A stretch of 64,000 nt of DNA from Streptomyces albogriseolus (GCA_014650475.1 BMVA01000005.1:116026-180025); one strand, 5' to 3'; shown: positions 25,213 to 33,855, counted from the stretch's first letter. Made by a program: numbers and translations. The notes: generated by a model from the letters alone, not told the origin.

Positions 25213-26382
25213 TCACCCCTGGCCCGGGGACGGTACGGCGGACCGGCCGGTCAGGGCGACGGCGCGCTCCATCACGTCGGCGCGGAAGACCGCGCGTCCG
25301 TGTGCCGCCCTCCGCTCGCGTGCGCCGGGGTCCTCCGTGACGAGCCGGTCCAGGACGTCCAGCAGGGCGGGGCCGTCGTCGGCGGCCTCGGAGAGGCCCA
25401 GTTCCGCCATCCGGCGGACCCCGTCGGCGCCGTGTCCGGGCAGCGGGCGGTGGCCGGCCACCGGCAGCCCGGCGGCGAGGGCCTGTACGGCTGTCTGGCC
25501 CGCCGCGTTGTCCACCAGCGCGCACACCGCGTGCAGCAGACCCGGCATGTCCGTCACCCAGTCCAGGGCGAGCGTGCCCCGCACGCGCGCCGTGCGGGAC
25601 CGCAGCGTCCGGTTGCGGCCGCACAGCACCACGGGGAGGTAACCGGCGTCCGCCAGCAGCCGGGCGGTCTCGCCGAGGCCCGCGGCGGCTCCCCACGCGC
25701 CGGCGGACAGGAGCACGGGCGGCCGCCCCGGGGCGTACCGCTCGAACCGCTCCCGCCAGCCGTCGGCGCCGGGGGCGGGGGCGAAGAACTCGGGCGCGAC
25801 GACCGGGCCCGTGGTCTCGACGTGCGTGCCGGGGACGGCCCCGCGCACGTCGTCGGCCGCCTGGTCGGTGACGCAGAAGCAGGCGTCGTTGCCCGGGTGG
25901 AGCCACTGCCGGTGCACGGCGAAGTCGAGGACGAACACGGCGCTGGGGACGCGCAGCCGGCCCAGTGTCCTGAGATGGCCGGTGAGCTGCGCGGCCAGGT
26001 GGAAGACGGGCACGACCACGTCCGCGCCGGTCCGCGCGACGAGCCGTTCCAGCCCGTCGGCGGCGAGCCGCGCGAGCGGGACGCCGCTGGGGCGGGTGTG
26101 CTCGCCGGGGCGCAGGAACGCCCGGTAGAGGCCGTCGTACACAAAGGGCGCGTGGCGCACCGACGTCCGGTAGAAGGCGCGCAGCCCGGAGCCCGTGCCG
26201 TACGGCAGCAGCCGCATCAGGTCGGCGGCGTCCGCCTCGTGGCCCTGCGCGCGGGCGCGGCGGACGAGTTCGCGGGCCACGGTGTCGTGGCCGGCGCCCA
26301 TGCTCGCGCTGAGCACCAGCACCCGGCGGGCGCCGGCCCGGCGGGCGGCACCCCCGTGGGGAGCCGGGGAGGACGGGAGCAC
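25213..26382 (-). CDS. Glycosyltransferase of the MGDG-synthase/MurG (GT28-like) type
   Basis: 389-aa GT-B-fold enzyme. The N-terminal motif VLVLSASMGAGHDTVARELV is the MGDG-synthase signature for lipid-acceptor binding, and the C-terminal half carries PVLLSAGAWG and the donor-binding region VDNAAGQTAVQALAAGLPVAG. Family members transfer a sugar from a nucleotide donor to diacylglycerol or another lipid. GTG start has no strong Shine-Dalgarno. It is divergent from the SDR-DMT-deacetylase genes, which suggests a glycolipid-related locus, but the donor and acceptor are unknown. Confidence 0.87.
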   Translation of the reverse strand: MLPSSPAPHGGAARRAGARRVLVLSASMGAGHDTVARELVRRARAQGHEADAADLMRLLPYGTGSGLRAFYRTSVRHAPFVYDGLYRAFLRPGEHTRPSGVPLARLAADGLERLVARTGADVVVPVFHLAAQLTGHLRTLGRLRVPSAVFVLDFAVHRQWLHPGNDACFCVTDQAADDVRGAVPGTHVETTGPVVAPEFFAPAPGADGWRERFERYAPGRPPVLLSAGAWGAAAGLGETARLLADAGYLPVVLCGRNRTLRSRTARVRGTLALDWVTDMPGLLHAVCALVDNAAGQTAVQALAAGLPVAGHRPLPGHGADGVRRMAELGLSEAADDGPALLDVLDRLVTEDPGARERRAAHGRAVFRADVMERAVALTGRSAVPSPGQG

Positions 26383-26533
26383 GTCTGCTGAGTCACCGTC
26401 GGCGCGCCGGTGAAACGCCCGCCGGGCGTTTCGGGCGTCCCTGACCGGGATACTCCGGGCCCACCCCCTCCCGGACGCCGGGAGTGGTCCAGCCGGCCGC
26501 TTCCGGTGTCAGCCCAGCAGCCGAGGTCAGCCC

Positions 26534-27382
26534 ATGCCCCACGCACCCTCCCGCGCCGGTACGGCCGGCGCCTCCGGCACCCCGACACCGGCGCGGTTCT
26601 CCGGCGGCACCCGGGAGCCTCCCGGCGCGGCGGCGCGGCGCCCGGGCACGGCCCTGGTGACCGGCGCCTCCTCCGGCATCGGCGCCGCCGTGGCCCGCAG
26701 GCTGTCCGCGGAGGGGTGGCGTCTGGTGCTCAGCGGCCGGGACGCGGGGCGCCTGGCGGAGACCGCCGCGCACGCGCCCGCCGCGGTGTTCCCCGAGGAC
26801 CTGACCCGCCCGGCCGCCGAGCGGCGGCTGACCCGGTTCGCGCTCGACGAGGCGGGACACCTCGACCTGCTGGTGGCGTGCGCCGGGGTGGGCTGGGCCG
26901 GCGACTTCACCACGATGACCCGCCGCGCCTTCGACGAGGTGATGGAGGTCAACCTGCTGACCACGCTGCGCCTGGTGCGGCAGGTGCTCCCCCACATGGT
27001 GGAGGCGGGCGCCGGACGGGTGGTGCTCGTCGGTTCGCTGGCGGGGGCCGTCGGGGTACGGGGCGAGGCGGTCTACTCGGCGTCGAAGGCGGCGGTGGCG
27101 GTCTTCGCCGACGCGCTGCGCCACGAGCTGCGCGGCACGGGCGTCGGCGTGAGCCTCGTCGTGCCGGGGGTGGTGGACACGCCGTTCTTCGAGCGGCGCG
27201 GCACGCCCTACGCGCGGAACCGGCCCCGGCCGGTGGCGCCGGAGCGGGTGGCCGACGCCGTGTGGCGCGCCGTCGTCCGGGGGCGGGACGAGGTCTACGT
27301 CCCCGGGTGGCTGCGTCTTCCGGCCAGAGTGCGCGGCGCGGCCCCGGGACTGTACCGGCGGCTGGCCGCCACGTTCGGATGA
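26534..27382 (+). CDS. Short-chain dehydrogenase/reductase
   Basis: 282-aa classical SDR. Cofactor motif TGASSGIG (about residue 44), VACAGVG in place of NNAG, catalytic Ser in LVGSLAG and the YSASK Tyr-Lys pair are present, as is VPGVVDTPFF. The first ~38 residues (Ala/Pro/Thr/Arg rich) precede the fold and may be disordered or partly untranslated. CGAGG lies 9 bases before the ATG. The DMT transporter starts 13 bases after its stop. Confidence 0.92.
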   Translation: MPHAPSRAGTAGASGTPTPARFSGGTREPPGAAARRPGTALVTGASSGIGAAVARRLSAEGWRLVLSGRDAGRLAETAAHAPAAVFPEDLTRPAAERRLTRFALDEAGHLDLLVACAGVGWAGDFTTMTRRAFDEVMEVNLLTTLRLVRQVLPHMVEAGAGRVVLVGSLAGAVGVRGEAVYSASKAAVAVFADALRHELRGTGVGVSLVVPGVVDTPFFERRGTPYARNRPRPVAPERVADAVWRAVVRGRDEVYVPGWLRLPARVRGAAPGLYRRLAATFG

Positions 27383-27395
27383 GCGGCGCCGCGGC

Positions 27396-28313
27396 GTGCT
27401 GACCGTGGTCCTGGCGCTCCTCGCGGCGTTGGCGAACGCCGCGGCCTCCGTGCTGCAGCGGCGGGCCGCCGCCGACGAGCCGGAGAGTGGCAAGGGGCTG
27501 CGGCAGGCGCTGCGCTGGCTGGGGCACGTGCTGCGGCGGCCGCACTGGGTGGCGGGCGCGGGGATGCTCGCCCTGTCGACGGTGTTCCAGGCGGCGGCGC
27601 TGGGCGTGGGCAGTCTCGCGCTGGTGCAGCCGCTGATGGCGGCCGAGCTGCTGTTCACCCTCGCGGTGGGGAGCCTGGTCTTCCACCGCCGCCCGGACCT
27701 GAGAACCTGGCTGGCCTTCGTCGCCCTCGCGGCGGGCCTGTCCCTCTTCCTGACCGCGGCGTCGCCGACGTCGGGACGGTCCACGGCCATACCCGGGCAC
27801 TGGTGGCCGGCGGGGGCGGCCCTGGCGGCGGCGGTGGTGTCGCTGGTGGCGGCGTCCCGCACGGTGCGGGGCGCGCCGCGCGCCGCACTGCTGGGGCTGG
27901 CGTCCGCCATGTCGTTCTCGGCGACGGCCGCGCTGCTCAAGGAGGTCACCGGGCTGATCCCGGACGGCCCTGCCGCCGTCCTGTCGACCTGGCCGCTCTA
28001 CGCCACCGCCGTGGTCGGCGTGATCGCGTTCCTGCTGCTGCAGGCCGCGTTCCGGGCGGGCACGCTGGCCGCGTCCCAGCCCGCCCTGACCCTCGGCGAC
28101 GCGCTCACCAGCGTGGCCCTGGGCTGGGCGCTGTTCGGGGAGCAGATCAACCTCGGCGCGCGCGTGGTGCCGGAGCTGATCGGCATCGCGCTGATCGGCG
28201 CGGGCAGCGTCGGCCTGGCGCGCGCCCCGTCGGTCGGGGGCGGCTGGGACCAGGCCAGGGTGCGGGACGGCCCCGGCTCCGGGGCGCAGCACCGGGTGTC
28301 CCACCCGCCGTGA
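27396..28313 (+). CDS. DMT/EamA-like membrane transporter
   Basis: 305-aa protein with about nine to ten transmembrane helices arranged as two EamA-like halves, opening with VVLALLAALANAAASVLQRRAA and containing the paired motif ASQPALTLGDALTSVALGW. It resembles the minus-strand DMT protein at 42.5-43.4 kb, which has the same LxxALxNAxAxVLQR opening and ASQPALTLGDA motif, so the two are paralogues. Substrate unknown. GTG at 27396 is 13 bases past the SDR stop, consistent with coupling. Confidence 0.85.
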   Translation: MLTVVLALLAALANAAASVLQRRAAADEPESGKGLRQALRWLGHVLRRPHWVAGAGMLALSTVFQAAALGVGSLALVQPLMAAELLFTLAVGSLVFHRRPDLRTWLAFVALAAGLSLFLTAASPTSGRSTAIPGHWWPAGAALAAAVVSLVAASRTVRGAPRAALLGLASAMSFSATAALLKEVTGLIPDGPAAVLSTWPLYATAVVGVIAFLLLQAAFRAGTLAASQPALTLGDALTSVALGWALFGEQINLGARVVPELIGIALIGAGSVGLARAPSVGGGWDQARVRDGPGSGAQHRVSHPP

Positions 28314-28343
28314 GCCGGTCCGCGTGATCAGGAGGTCACCGTC

Positions 28344-29174
28344 ATGCCCGCATCCGTCCCCGGGGCCGCCGCGCGGCGCGCCGCGGCCGTCGGGCTGCCG
28401 CTCGCCGCGGCCGCCCTGGCGCACATCGGTCCCGCGGCCACCTGGCTGCCCGTGGTCCGCGGACGCCTGTCTCCCCGCCTCGCCGGCGTGGGGCATCCCC
28501 GTCATGTCGCCCTGACCTTCGACGACGGCCCCGATCCGGTCTCGACGCCCCGGTTCCTCGACGCCCTGGACGGGCTCGGCGTGCGGGCGACGTTCTTCGT
28601 CCTCGGCGACGCGTCCGTACGGCATCCCGGTGTGGTGCGGGAGACCGCGCGGCGGGGGCACGAGGTGGCCGTGCACGGCTGGAGCCACGACCGTCCGTGG
28701 CTGCCCGCGCCGGCCCGCGACGTCCGCGCGTTGCGCCGCGCGGTGGAGGCCGTGCGGGGGGTCACGGGGGTGACCCCCCAGTGGTACCGGCCGCCGTACG
28801 GGATCCTGACGTCCGGCCGCTGGGCGGCCGCCCGTGCGGCGGGGCTGCGTCCGGTGCTGTGGACGGCCTGGGGCCGGGACTGGACGGCGGCGGCCACCCC
28901 CGCGTCGGTGCGCGCCTCGGTCGAGGCGGACCTGCGGGGCGGCGGCACGGTCCTGCTGCACGACAGCGACCGCACGGCGGCGCCGGGGTGCTGGCGGGCC
29001 ACGCTGGACGCGCTGCCCGACCTGGTGGCCGGCTGGCGCGCCGCCGGACTGACCGTCGGGCCCCTCGCCGAGCACGGCACGGCGGTGGTGCACGCCACCG
29101 CTCCGCGGATACCGGGAGGGCCGCCCGTCGTGCCGCGCCGCCCGCCGGTGCCCGGCCGGTCACGGCATGCGTGA
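28344..29174 (+). CDS. Polysaccharide deacetylase (NodB homology, CE4)
   Basis: 276-aa metal-dependent deacetylase. The NodB motifs are TFDDGPDP (catalytic base and metal Asp), HGWSHD (metal His pair) and RPPYG; LLHDSD near the end completes the active site. An N-terminal Ala-rich hydrophobic stretch (about 12-28) may anchor or export it. GGAGG lies about 9 bases before the ATG. It may deacetylate cell-wall or exopolysaccharide sugars. The 3' end forms the first copy of the repeat array that follows. Confidence 0.92.
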   Translation: MPASVPGAAARRAAAVGLPLAAAALAHIGPAATWLPVVRGRLSPRLAGVGHPRHVALTFDDGPDPVSTPRFLDALDGLGVRATFFVLGDASVRHPGVVRETARRGHEVAVHGWSHDRPWLPAPARDVRALRRAVEAVRGVTGVTPQWYRPPYGILTSGRWAAARAAGLRPVLWTAWGRDWTAAATPASVRASVEADLRGGGTVLLHDSDRTAAPGCWRATLDALPDLVAGWRAAGLTVGPLAEHGTAVVHATAPRIPGGPPVVPRRPPVPGRSRHA

Positions 29175-29614
29175 GGGCACCGTCGGTCCTCGACGACCGG
29201 TAGCACCGTCCGGCCCGCTACGCACGGCACCGCCTCGTCCGGCGGGGTCACGGCACGGGTGTGAGGGCCGTCAGCCCTCGGCACCGCGACGGCGGCGCTC
29301 CGCACCGCTGCCGCCGGCCGGTCACGGCACGCGCGAGGGACCGTCAGCCGTCCGTCACCACAACGCCGACCGCCGGCCGGCCGGCCTCGGCCCCGCTGCC
29401 CTGCCGTCCATCCGACCGGTCCCCCACGCCGCCCGCCGGCACCCGGCCGGGCACGACACACGCGAGGAAACCGTCAGCCGTCCGTCACCACAACGCCGAA
29501 GGCCGGCCGGCCGGCCTCGGCCCCGCTGCCCTGCCGTCCGACCGACCGGTCCCCCACGCCGCCCGGCCGGCACCCGGCCGGGCACGGCATGCGGTGATCA
29601 GGCCGTCAGTCCTC
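29155..29614. repeat. Five-copy interspersed repeat array between convergent genes
   Basis: A motif of about 38 bases (consensus CGGxCACGGCAxGCGxGAGG then CCGTCAGxCxTCxG) recurs at about 29155, 29243, 29315, 29446 and 29577. Copies three to five are embedded in two near-identical tandem units of about 130 bases (29330-29460 and 29461-29591). The first copy overlaps the deacetylase stop and the last overlaps the OsmC stop. No gene is seen in 29175-29605. Confidence 0.8.
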
Positions 29615-30034
29615 GGCGATCTCGGTGGTGACCGGTGTGCCGAGTTCCACCGTGCGGCTGACCGTGCAGAGGCGGTCGTGGGACGCCTTCACCGCGCGCG
29701 GCAGGATCGCGCGCGCCCGCTCGGCGCCCTCCTCGTCCGGAAAGGCGACATGGAAGGTGACCCGCAGACCGGTCATGCGGTTGCCCTGCTCGTCGCTGAT
29801 CTTGTCGCCGGTCACCTCGACGGTGAACGCGGTGGGCTCGGCGTGCCGGCCGGTGGCGACATCGACATCGGCCGCCGAGCAGCCGCCGATGGCGGCGAGC
29901 AGCAGTTCGACGGGGGTGAAGGCGTCACCCCCGTCGGTGCCGAACCGGACGGTCCCGCCGCGCGGGTTGGTGGCGGTGAACTGGCCGGTGCTCGTGCGTT
30001 CGACGACGATGGACCGCTTGGACGCTTCGCTCAT
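29606..30034 (-). CDS. OsmC/Ohr-family peroxiredoxin-like protein
   Basis: 142-aa homodimeric thiol peroxidase-like protein of the OsmC branch. Both redox cysteines are present: one in AAIGGCSAADVDVA and one in HDRLCTVSRTVE. Members reduce organic hydroperoxides. A -10-like TACTGT (30041-30046, minus strand) ends six bases before the ATG, suggesting a leaderless transcript; no Shine-Dalgarno is visible. It is divergent from the muconolactone-isomerase-like gene. Confidence 0.9.
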   Translation of the reverse strand: MSEASKRSIVVERTSTGQFTATNPRGGTVRFGTDGGDAFTPVELLLAAIGGCSAADVDVATGRHAEPTAFTVEVTGDKISDEQGNRMTGLRVTFHVAFPDEEGAERARAILPRAVKASHDRLCTVSRTVELGTPVTTEIAED

Positions 30035-30083
30035 GCGTCGACAGTAGTCCCGAAGCCGACGGCAGTCCTGAAGGGAGAACGAC

Positions 30084-30371
30084 ATGCGGGAATTCCTGGT
30101 GGAGCTCACCACCACCGTCCCGGACGGCACGGACCCGGCCGAGGTCGACCGGGTCCGTGCCCGGGAGGCCGTGCGCGCCCGTGAGCTCGCGGCCTTGGGA
30201 CACTTGGCGCGCCTGTGGCGCCCCGTCGGGGAGAAGCGCAGCATCGGCCTGTGGCGTGCCGAGGACGAGGCGGCGCTGCGCGAGGAGGTGCTGGGCACCC
30301 TGCCCCTGTGGCCGTGGATGACCGCGGTCGTCACGGAGCTGGAGACGCACCCCAACGACCCCACCGTCTGA
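30084..30371 (+). CDS. Muconolactone delta-isomerase-like protein
   Basis: 95-aa ferredoxin-like-fold protein of the MIase family (MREFLVELTTTVPDG opening; REAVRARELAALGHLARLWR helix; LPLWPWMTAVVTEL end). Stand-alone homologues are common and are not necessarily catabolic; no catechol-pathway gene is nearby. AAGGGAGAA precedes the ATG at proper spacing. It faces OsmC across a 49-base divergent gap, so the two may share control. Confidence 0.85.
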   Translation: MREFLVELTTTVPDGTDPAEVDRVRAREAVRARELAALGHLARLWRPVGEKRSIGLWRAEDEAALREEVLGTLPLWPWMTAVVTELETHPNDPTV

Positions 30372-30388
30372 CCCACGCCCCCGGGGGT

Positions 30389-30975
30389 TCAGATGCTGAA
30401 GCGCTCCTTGGCCAGCAGCGGCTTGACGCGGGAGCGGAAGCCGCCCGTGCGGAACGGCCGTTGCAGCAGGCCGGGGCGCAGCCGCTGGGCGAGGGCGGCG
30501 GCGACCACGCCCTGCTCGAGGGCGAGGACGAAGTCGCCGACCCGGCCGGTCGGGGTGTCCACCGGGTCGCGGAAGCCGTAACGGTCGTCGTACGCGCCGA
30601 GGCCGCGGTCCAGCGCGGTGAGGTTGGCGACGGCCGCGGCGGGCTCGGAGTCGTAGCCGACCTCCTTCATGCCGTGGTCGATCTGGCCGCGGACGTAGCG
30701 GTGGTGCGAGGTGGCCCAGGAGCGCGGGGACCACTCGGGCTCGGGCACGAACAGCGGCGCCATCAGCGCCTCGGACATGGACCCGCCCCAGGTGGGGACG
30801 GCTTGCGGCCCCGGTGGGTGTAGTGGCCCTGCCACACGCGGACGCAGTCGATCGTGACCCGGGCGCCCTCGGGTTCCTGTTCCCGGCCCGTGCCGGGCAG
30901 GAGGGTGCGGAAGACGTGCCAGTAATGCTCGGGCGGGAGGGAGCCGGCGGCGATGCCGCGGTAGCTCACCGGTGA
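30389..30975 (-). pseudogene. Decayed glucoamylase-like (PF10091-type) gene
   Basis: The C-terminal half of a glycoamylase-family protein is recognisable in two frames. The upstream part reads VSYRGIAAGSLPPEHYWHVF and later VWQGHYTHRG; after a one-base frameshift near 30815 the next frame continues AVPTWGGSMSEALMAPLFVP, then PRSW, then directly to ANLTALDRGLGAYDDRYGF and ALEQGVVAAAL. The family's segment between VGYDS and EPAAAVANL (the usual YGYWGFSPS and VVTPHA motifs) is missing, and the N-terminal part of the gene is gone. Frameshift, internal deletion and 5' truncation make it non-functional. A short in-frame protein from 30778 might still be made. Confidence 0.75.
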
Positions 30976-31062
30976 CGCCGAGGTTCGGCATGTGGGCGGC
31001 AGGTCCGGGCACACGGACAGGGCGAGCGCAACTGACGACCCCTCACCCCGAAGGGACCACGG

Positions 31063-31470
31063 ATGACTTCGACGCACGGACACCACGAGGCAGGCTACGG
31101 ACAGCCGACGGGCACTGGTGAACGGCGCAACGGCTTCGGCATCGCGGCACTGGTTCTGGGCATCGTGGGCGCCCTGCTGTTCTGGACCGCGATCGGCGGC
31201 ATCGTGCTGGGCCTGCTGGCCGTGATCTTCGGCGTGCTCGGTTTCCGGCGCAGCAGACGAGGCGTGGCGACGAACGGGACGATGGCGATCATCGGCGCGG
31301 TGCTGGGCGCGCTGGCCCTCGTGGTGTCGTCGGTGCTGCTGGCGATGGGCGTCGCCGTGGTCAACAGCGACGAGTTCAAGGACTACCAGGACTGCATCGA
31401 GCACGCGAGCAGTCAGAGCGACCGGCAGGACTGCGCGCGGGACTTCGACCGGGAGGTCGACGAGCGGTAG
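31063..31470 (+). CDS. DUF4190-type small membrane protein
   Basis: 135-aa protein with two transmembrane segments (GFGIAALVLGIVGALLFW... and MAIIGAVLGALALVVSSVLL), separated by a loop RRSRRGVATNG typical of DUF4190. A charged C-terminal tail contains two cysteines (DCIEHASSQSDRQDC) and probably faces the outside. Function unknown. AAGGGA lies upstream of the ATG. A long perfect hairpin follows the stop codon. Confidence 0.85.
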   Translation: MTSTHGHHEAGYGQPTGTGERRNGFGIAALVLGIVGALLFWTAIGGIVLGLLAVIFGVLGFRRSRRGVATNGTMAIIGAVLGALALVVSSVLLAMGVAVVNSDEFKDYQDCIEHASSQSDRQDCARDFDREVDER

Positions 31471-31484
31471 GACCCGGTGCGGGC

Positions 31485-31520
31485 GGAGTGGGGCGCGGCG
31501 GTGGTGCCGCGCCCCACTCC
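31485..31520 (+). terminator. Terminator after the DUF4190 gene
   Basis: Perfect 15-bp stem GGAGTGGGGCGCGGC / GCCGCGCCCCACTCC with a 6-base loop GGTGGT, starting 15 bases after the stop codon at 31470. Confidence 0.8.
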
Positions 31521-31637
31521 TGCTCGTAGGGGGCGTTCGGTCATGCGGGAGACGGCGCACCCGCCGCCGGTCCGGTGTGAACGTGGACAGAAGACCGGGC
31601 GATGCCCGGTTCCGGGCGGCTGCTACCTTCCGCAGCC

Positions 31638-32018
31638 ATGACCGACAGCGTGTACGTGGGCAACGCCGGCCAGGACGCAGCACTGGATCAGGGTTGGCTC
31701 CTGGGGCACTTCAAGGATGCCTCCGACCCTCGTCGCAGCGACGACGTGGAGATCAAGTGGGGTGTTCACCCGCAGGGCGACGAGCGCGTCCGGTGGGTGA
31801 CCGGCGAAGAGCGCACCGCGCTCCTGGTCCTCATCAGCGGGCGCTTCCGGGTGGAACTGCCCGGGCGCAGCGTGCTCCTGGCCGAGCAAGGGGACTACGT
31901 CGTGTGGGGCCGGGGTGTCGATCACTCCTGGTTCGCGGAGGAGGAGTCCGTCGTCCTGACGGTCCGTTGGCCTTCCGTCCCCGGCTACAAGGTGACCGGA
32001 CGGACGGTGCCGGGGTGA
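31638..32018 (+). CDS. Cupin-like small protein
   Basis: 126-aa protein with a cupin-type beta-barrel pattern: TALLVLISGRFRVELPG, LLAEQGDYVVWGRGVDHSWFAEEESVVLTVRWP, with His in the second motif and an acidic residue before it. It resembles a family often annotated as signal-peptidase-I-like cupins in Streptomyces; ligand and role unknown. A -10-like TACCTT at 31624-31629 ends 8 bases before the ATG, and there is no Shine-Dalgarno, which suggests a leaderless mRNA. Confidence 0.75.
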   Translation: MTDSVYVGNAGQDAALDQGWLLGHFKDASDPRRSDDVEIKWGVHPQGDERVRWVTGEERTALLVLISGRFRVELPGRSVLLAEQGDYVVWGRGVDHSWFAEEESVVLTVRWPSVPGYKVTGRTVPG

Positions 32019-32222
32019 CGGCCTGCGCTCCTCGCTCCGACCGGCAGCGGTCACAGAGTTGATCCGCCGGAGGGAATCCCTGACCGTCTCGCAGTTTCCG
32101 GAGTGAGCGTCCGGTGAGCCGTGCCGCGCCCTATGGGGTGACAACCTGTCGTGGACCGTCCGATGGGGGGTAGGGGATGTCCACCGAAGTGGGACCACAC
32201 ACCCTTGCAGGAGGTACCGACC

Positions 32223-32645
32223 ATGACCGACGACGCCTATCTGGTGCTGTTCGACGACCCCGCCGTGTCGCTGGGGGTGCCGCTCGCCGCCGTGGAGGAC
32301 GCGGCCTTCCTGGACACACCGGCCGTAGGGGCGTGGCTGGAGGCGCAGGGTGTCACCGTGACGTCGCCGGGGCTGCGGCTGTTGCCGCCGGAGGAGACCT
32401 CCGCCATCCCGGAGGGCGCCGAGCGGCTGCCCGTTCCCCTCGGGGACGAGGAGCTGAGCCGCGTACGGCAGCTCAACGCGCCGTACGACGTCGCGCGGAT
32501 GGAGGAGGAACTGCTCGCCTACCGGTCCTGCGCCGAGGGCCGCGAGGCGCTGCTCGCCCGTGCCGTGGCGGCCGGGGTGCCGGCGCACCGGATCGCCGAG
32601 CTGACCGGCGAGGACCTGACGACCGTCAAGTCCCTCGTCCACTGA
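32223..32645 (+). CDS. Hypothetical protein with C-terminal helix-turn-helix-like segment
   Basis: 140-aa acidic protein, family not identified. The first half (DDAYLVLFDDPAVSLGVPLAAVEDAAF) is alpha/beta-like; the C-terminal ~35 residues (ALLARAVAAGVPAHRIAEL, then TGEDLTTVKSLV) resemble a DNA-binding helix-turn-helix, as in proteins that recognise operator DNA. GGAGG precedes the ATG at 32223 with good spacing. The 204-base gap before it shows only GGGTAG-like sequence near 32170. It converges on the NAD kinase gene. Confidence 0.75.
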   Translation: MTDDAYLVLFDDPAVSLGVPLAAVEDAAFLDTPAVGAWLEAQGVTVTSPGLRLLPPEETSAIPEGAERLPVPLGDEELSRVRQLNAPYDVARMEEELLAYRSCAEGREALLARAVAAGVPAHRIAELTGEDLTTVKSLVH

Positions 32646-32657
32646 GGCGCCACCGGG

Positions 32658-33722
32658 TCAGGGCCGCGCGACCGGGCTTCGCGGCATGGCGAGGTGGGCC
32701 AGGTCGCCCGGCGGAGGGCTGCTCACCGGCCACAGAGGGGCGGGCGTGCCGTCGGCGACCGCCGCCGGCGCGTCGGTCAGGTTCAGGCGCTCGCGCAGCC
32801 GGCCGTAGAAGTCCATCGGGCCGAGCCGTACGGCGCGCAGCTTGCGGGGGGACGCGTAGACGCCGACCCAGTCACCCGGTCCGATGACGCCGCGGACCTG
32901 GCCGTCGATGCTGACGGCCGCCCGCCCGGACCGCTCCAGGATCCGCATGCCGACGGGTTCGTCCGGTGCCGCCACGACCGAGCGGTTGAACGTCATGTGC
33001 GGGGCGACCGGCGTGAACACCAGCACCTCCGCGCGCGGCGACACGACCGCCCCGCCGGCGGCGAAGCTGTACGCCGTCGAGCCGGTCGGGGTCGCCACCA
33101 GCAGCGCGTCGGCGGAGTAGGAGGCGAGCAGCCGGCCGGAGATGTAGACGCCGACGGAGATCTGCCGGTCCCGGGCGAGCTTCTCCAGGACCACGTCGTT
33201 GAGGGCGGCCACGTCCAGCGGCACGCCCCACTCGCCGCCCGTCTCGCAGTCGGGGCGCACGCTGGTCGGCGGCAGCAGCGGGCCGCGTCCGTAGCGCATG
33301 AGCGCCTCGATGTCCGCGGGGACCTCCAGACGGCGGGAGGCGCGCATGGTCAGCAGCATCCGCTCCTCGACGTCGAGGCGGCCCTCGTGCACGGCGTCCA
33401 GCGCGGAGCGGACCTCGGTCATGGGCACCTCGGTCAGAAAGCCCACCCGGCCGAGGTCGACGCCGAGGACCAGGGCGTCCGCGGCGGCGGCCAGCCGGGC
33501 GCCGCGCAGGAACGTGCCGTCGCCGCCGAGGGTGACGACCAGGTCGGGGTCGCCGGCGGCGGCCACCTCCTGGCGGGCGCTGTGCCGGCCCCCGTCGGCC
33601 CACACGTCGATGTCCTTGCAGGCGATGCCGTGCTCCGCGCTCCACTCGCGGACCGTGCCGGCGGCCGCCACCGCCTCGGGGTGTCCGCCGTGCACCACCA
33701 TGCCGACCCGCTTCACCGTCAT
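32658..33722 (-). CDS. nadK: NAD kinase
   Basis: 354-aa ATP- or polyphosphate-dependent enzyme that phosphorylates NAD to NADP. The GGDGT motif is at residues 66-70, followed by VLGVDLGRVGFLTEV, the NDVVLEK motif and the glycine-rich ADALLVATPTGSTAYSFAAGG. The C-terminal ~60 residues (proline-rich) extend beyond the usual ~300-aa enzyme. ATG at 33722 has GGGAGG 6 bases upstream; the ATG eight codons earlier lacks this. Streptomyces genomes usually have more than one NAD kinase, so this may be a paralogue. Confidence 0.93.
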   Translation of the reverse strand: MTVKRVGMVVHGGHPEAVAAAGTVREWSAEHGIACKDIDVWADGGRHSARQEVAAAGDPDLVVTLGGDGTFLRGARLAAAADALVLGVDLGRVGFLTEVPMTEVRSALDAVHEGRLDVEERMLLTMRASRRLEVPADIEALMRYGRGPLLPPTSVRPDCETGGEWGVPLDVAALNDVVLEKLARDRQISVGVYISGRLLASYSADALLVATPTGSTAYSFAAGGAVVSPRAEVLVFTPVAPHMTFNRSVVAAPDEPVGMRILERSGRAAVSIDGQVRGVIGPGDWVGVYASPRKLRAVRLGPMDFYGRLRERLNLTDAPAAVADGTPAPLWPVSSPPPGDLAHLAMPRSPVARP

Positions 33723-33855
33723 CTCCGCCTCCCGGCTGCCGTTCACCCCGCCAGGGCGGCCTCACCCGCCCGGTTCCGCGACGTCCTTCCCATCCTGGCC
33801 GCGCGGCGGGGACCCCGCACCGGGAGGCGGGCACGGGACGGGACGGGGACACGCC

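Noticed and set aside
27380-27402. Seven-codon ORF (MSGAAAC) bridging the SDR stop and the DMT start
   Set aside because: Overlaps by chance are common at this GC content; no dedicated RBS and no additional support.
29155-29614. CRISPR array
   Set aside because: Repeat spacing is irregular (about 72-131 bases), units are mostly repeated along their full length rather than having unique spacers, and no cas genes are present.
31569-31610. TGGACA-like -35 before the cupin gene
   Set aside because: The distance to the TACCTT -10 is far beyond 17-19 bases.
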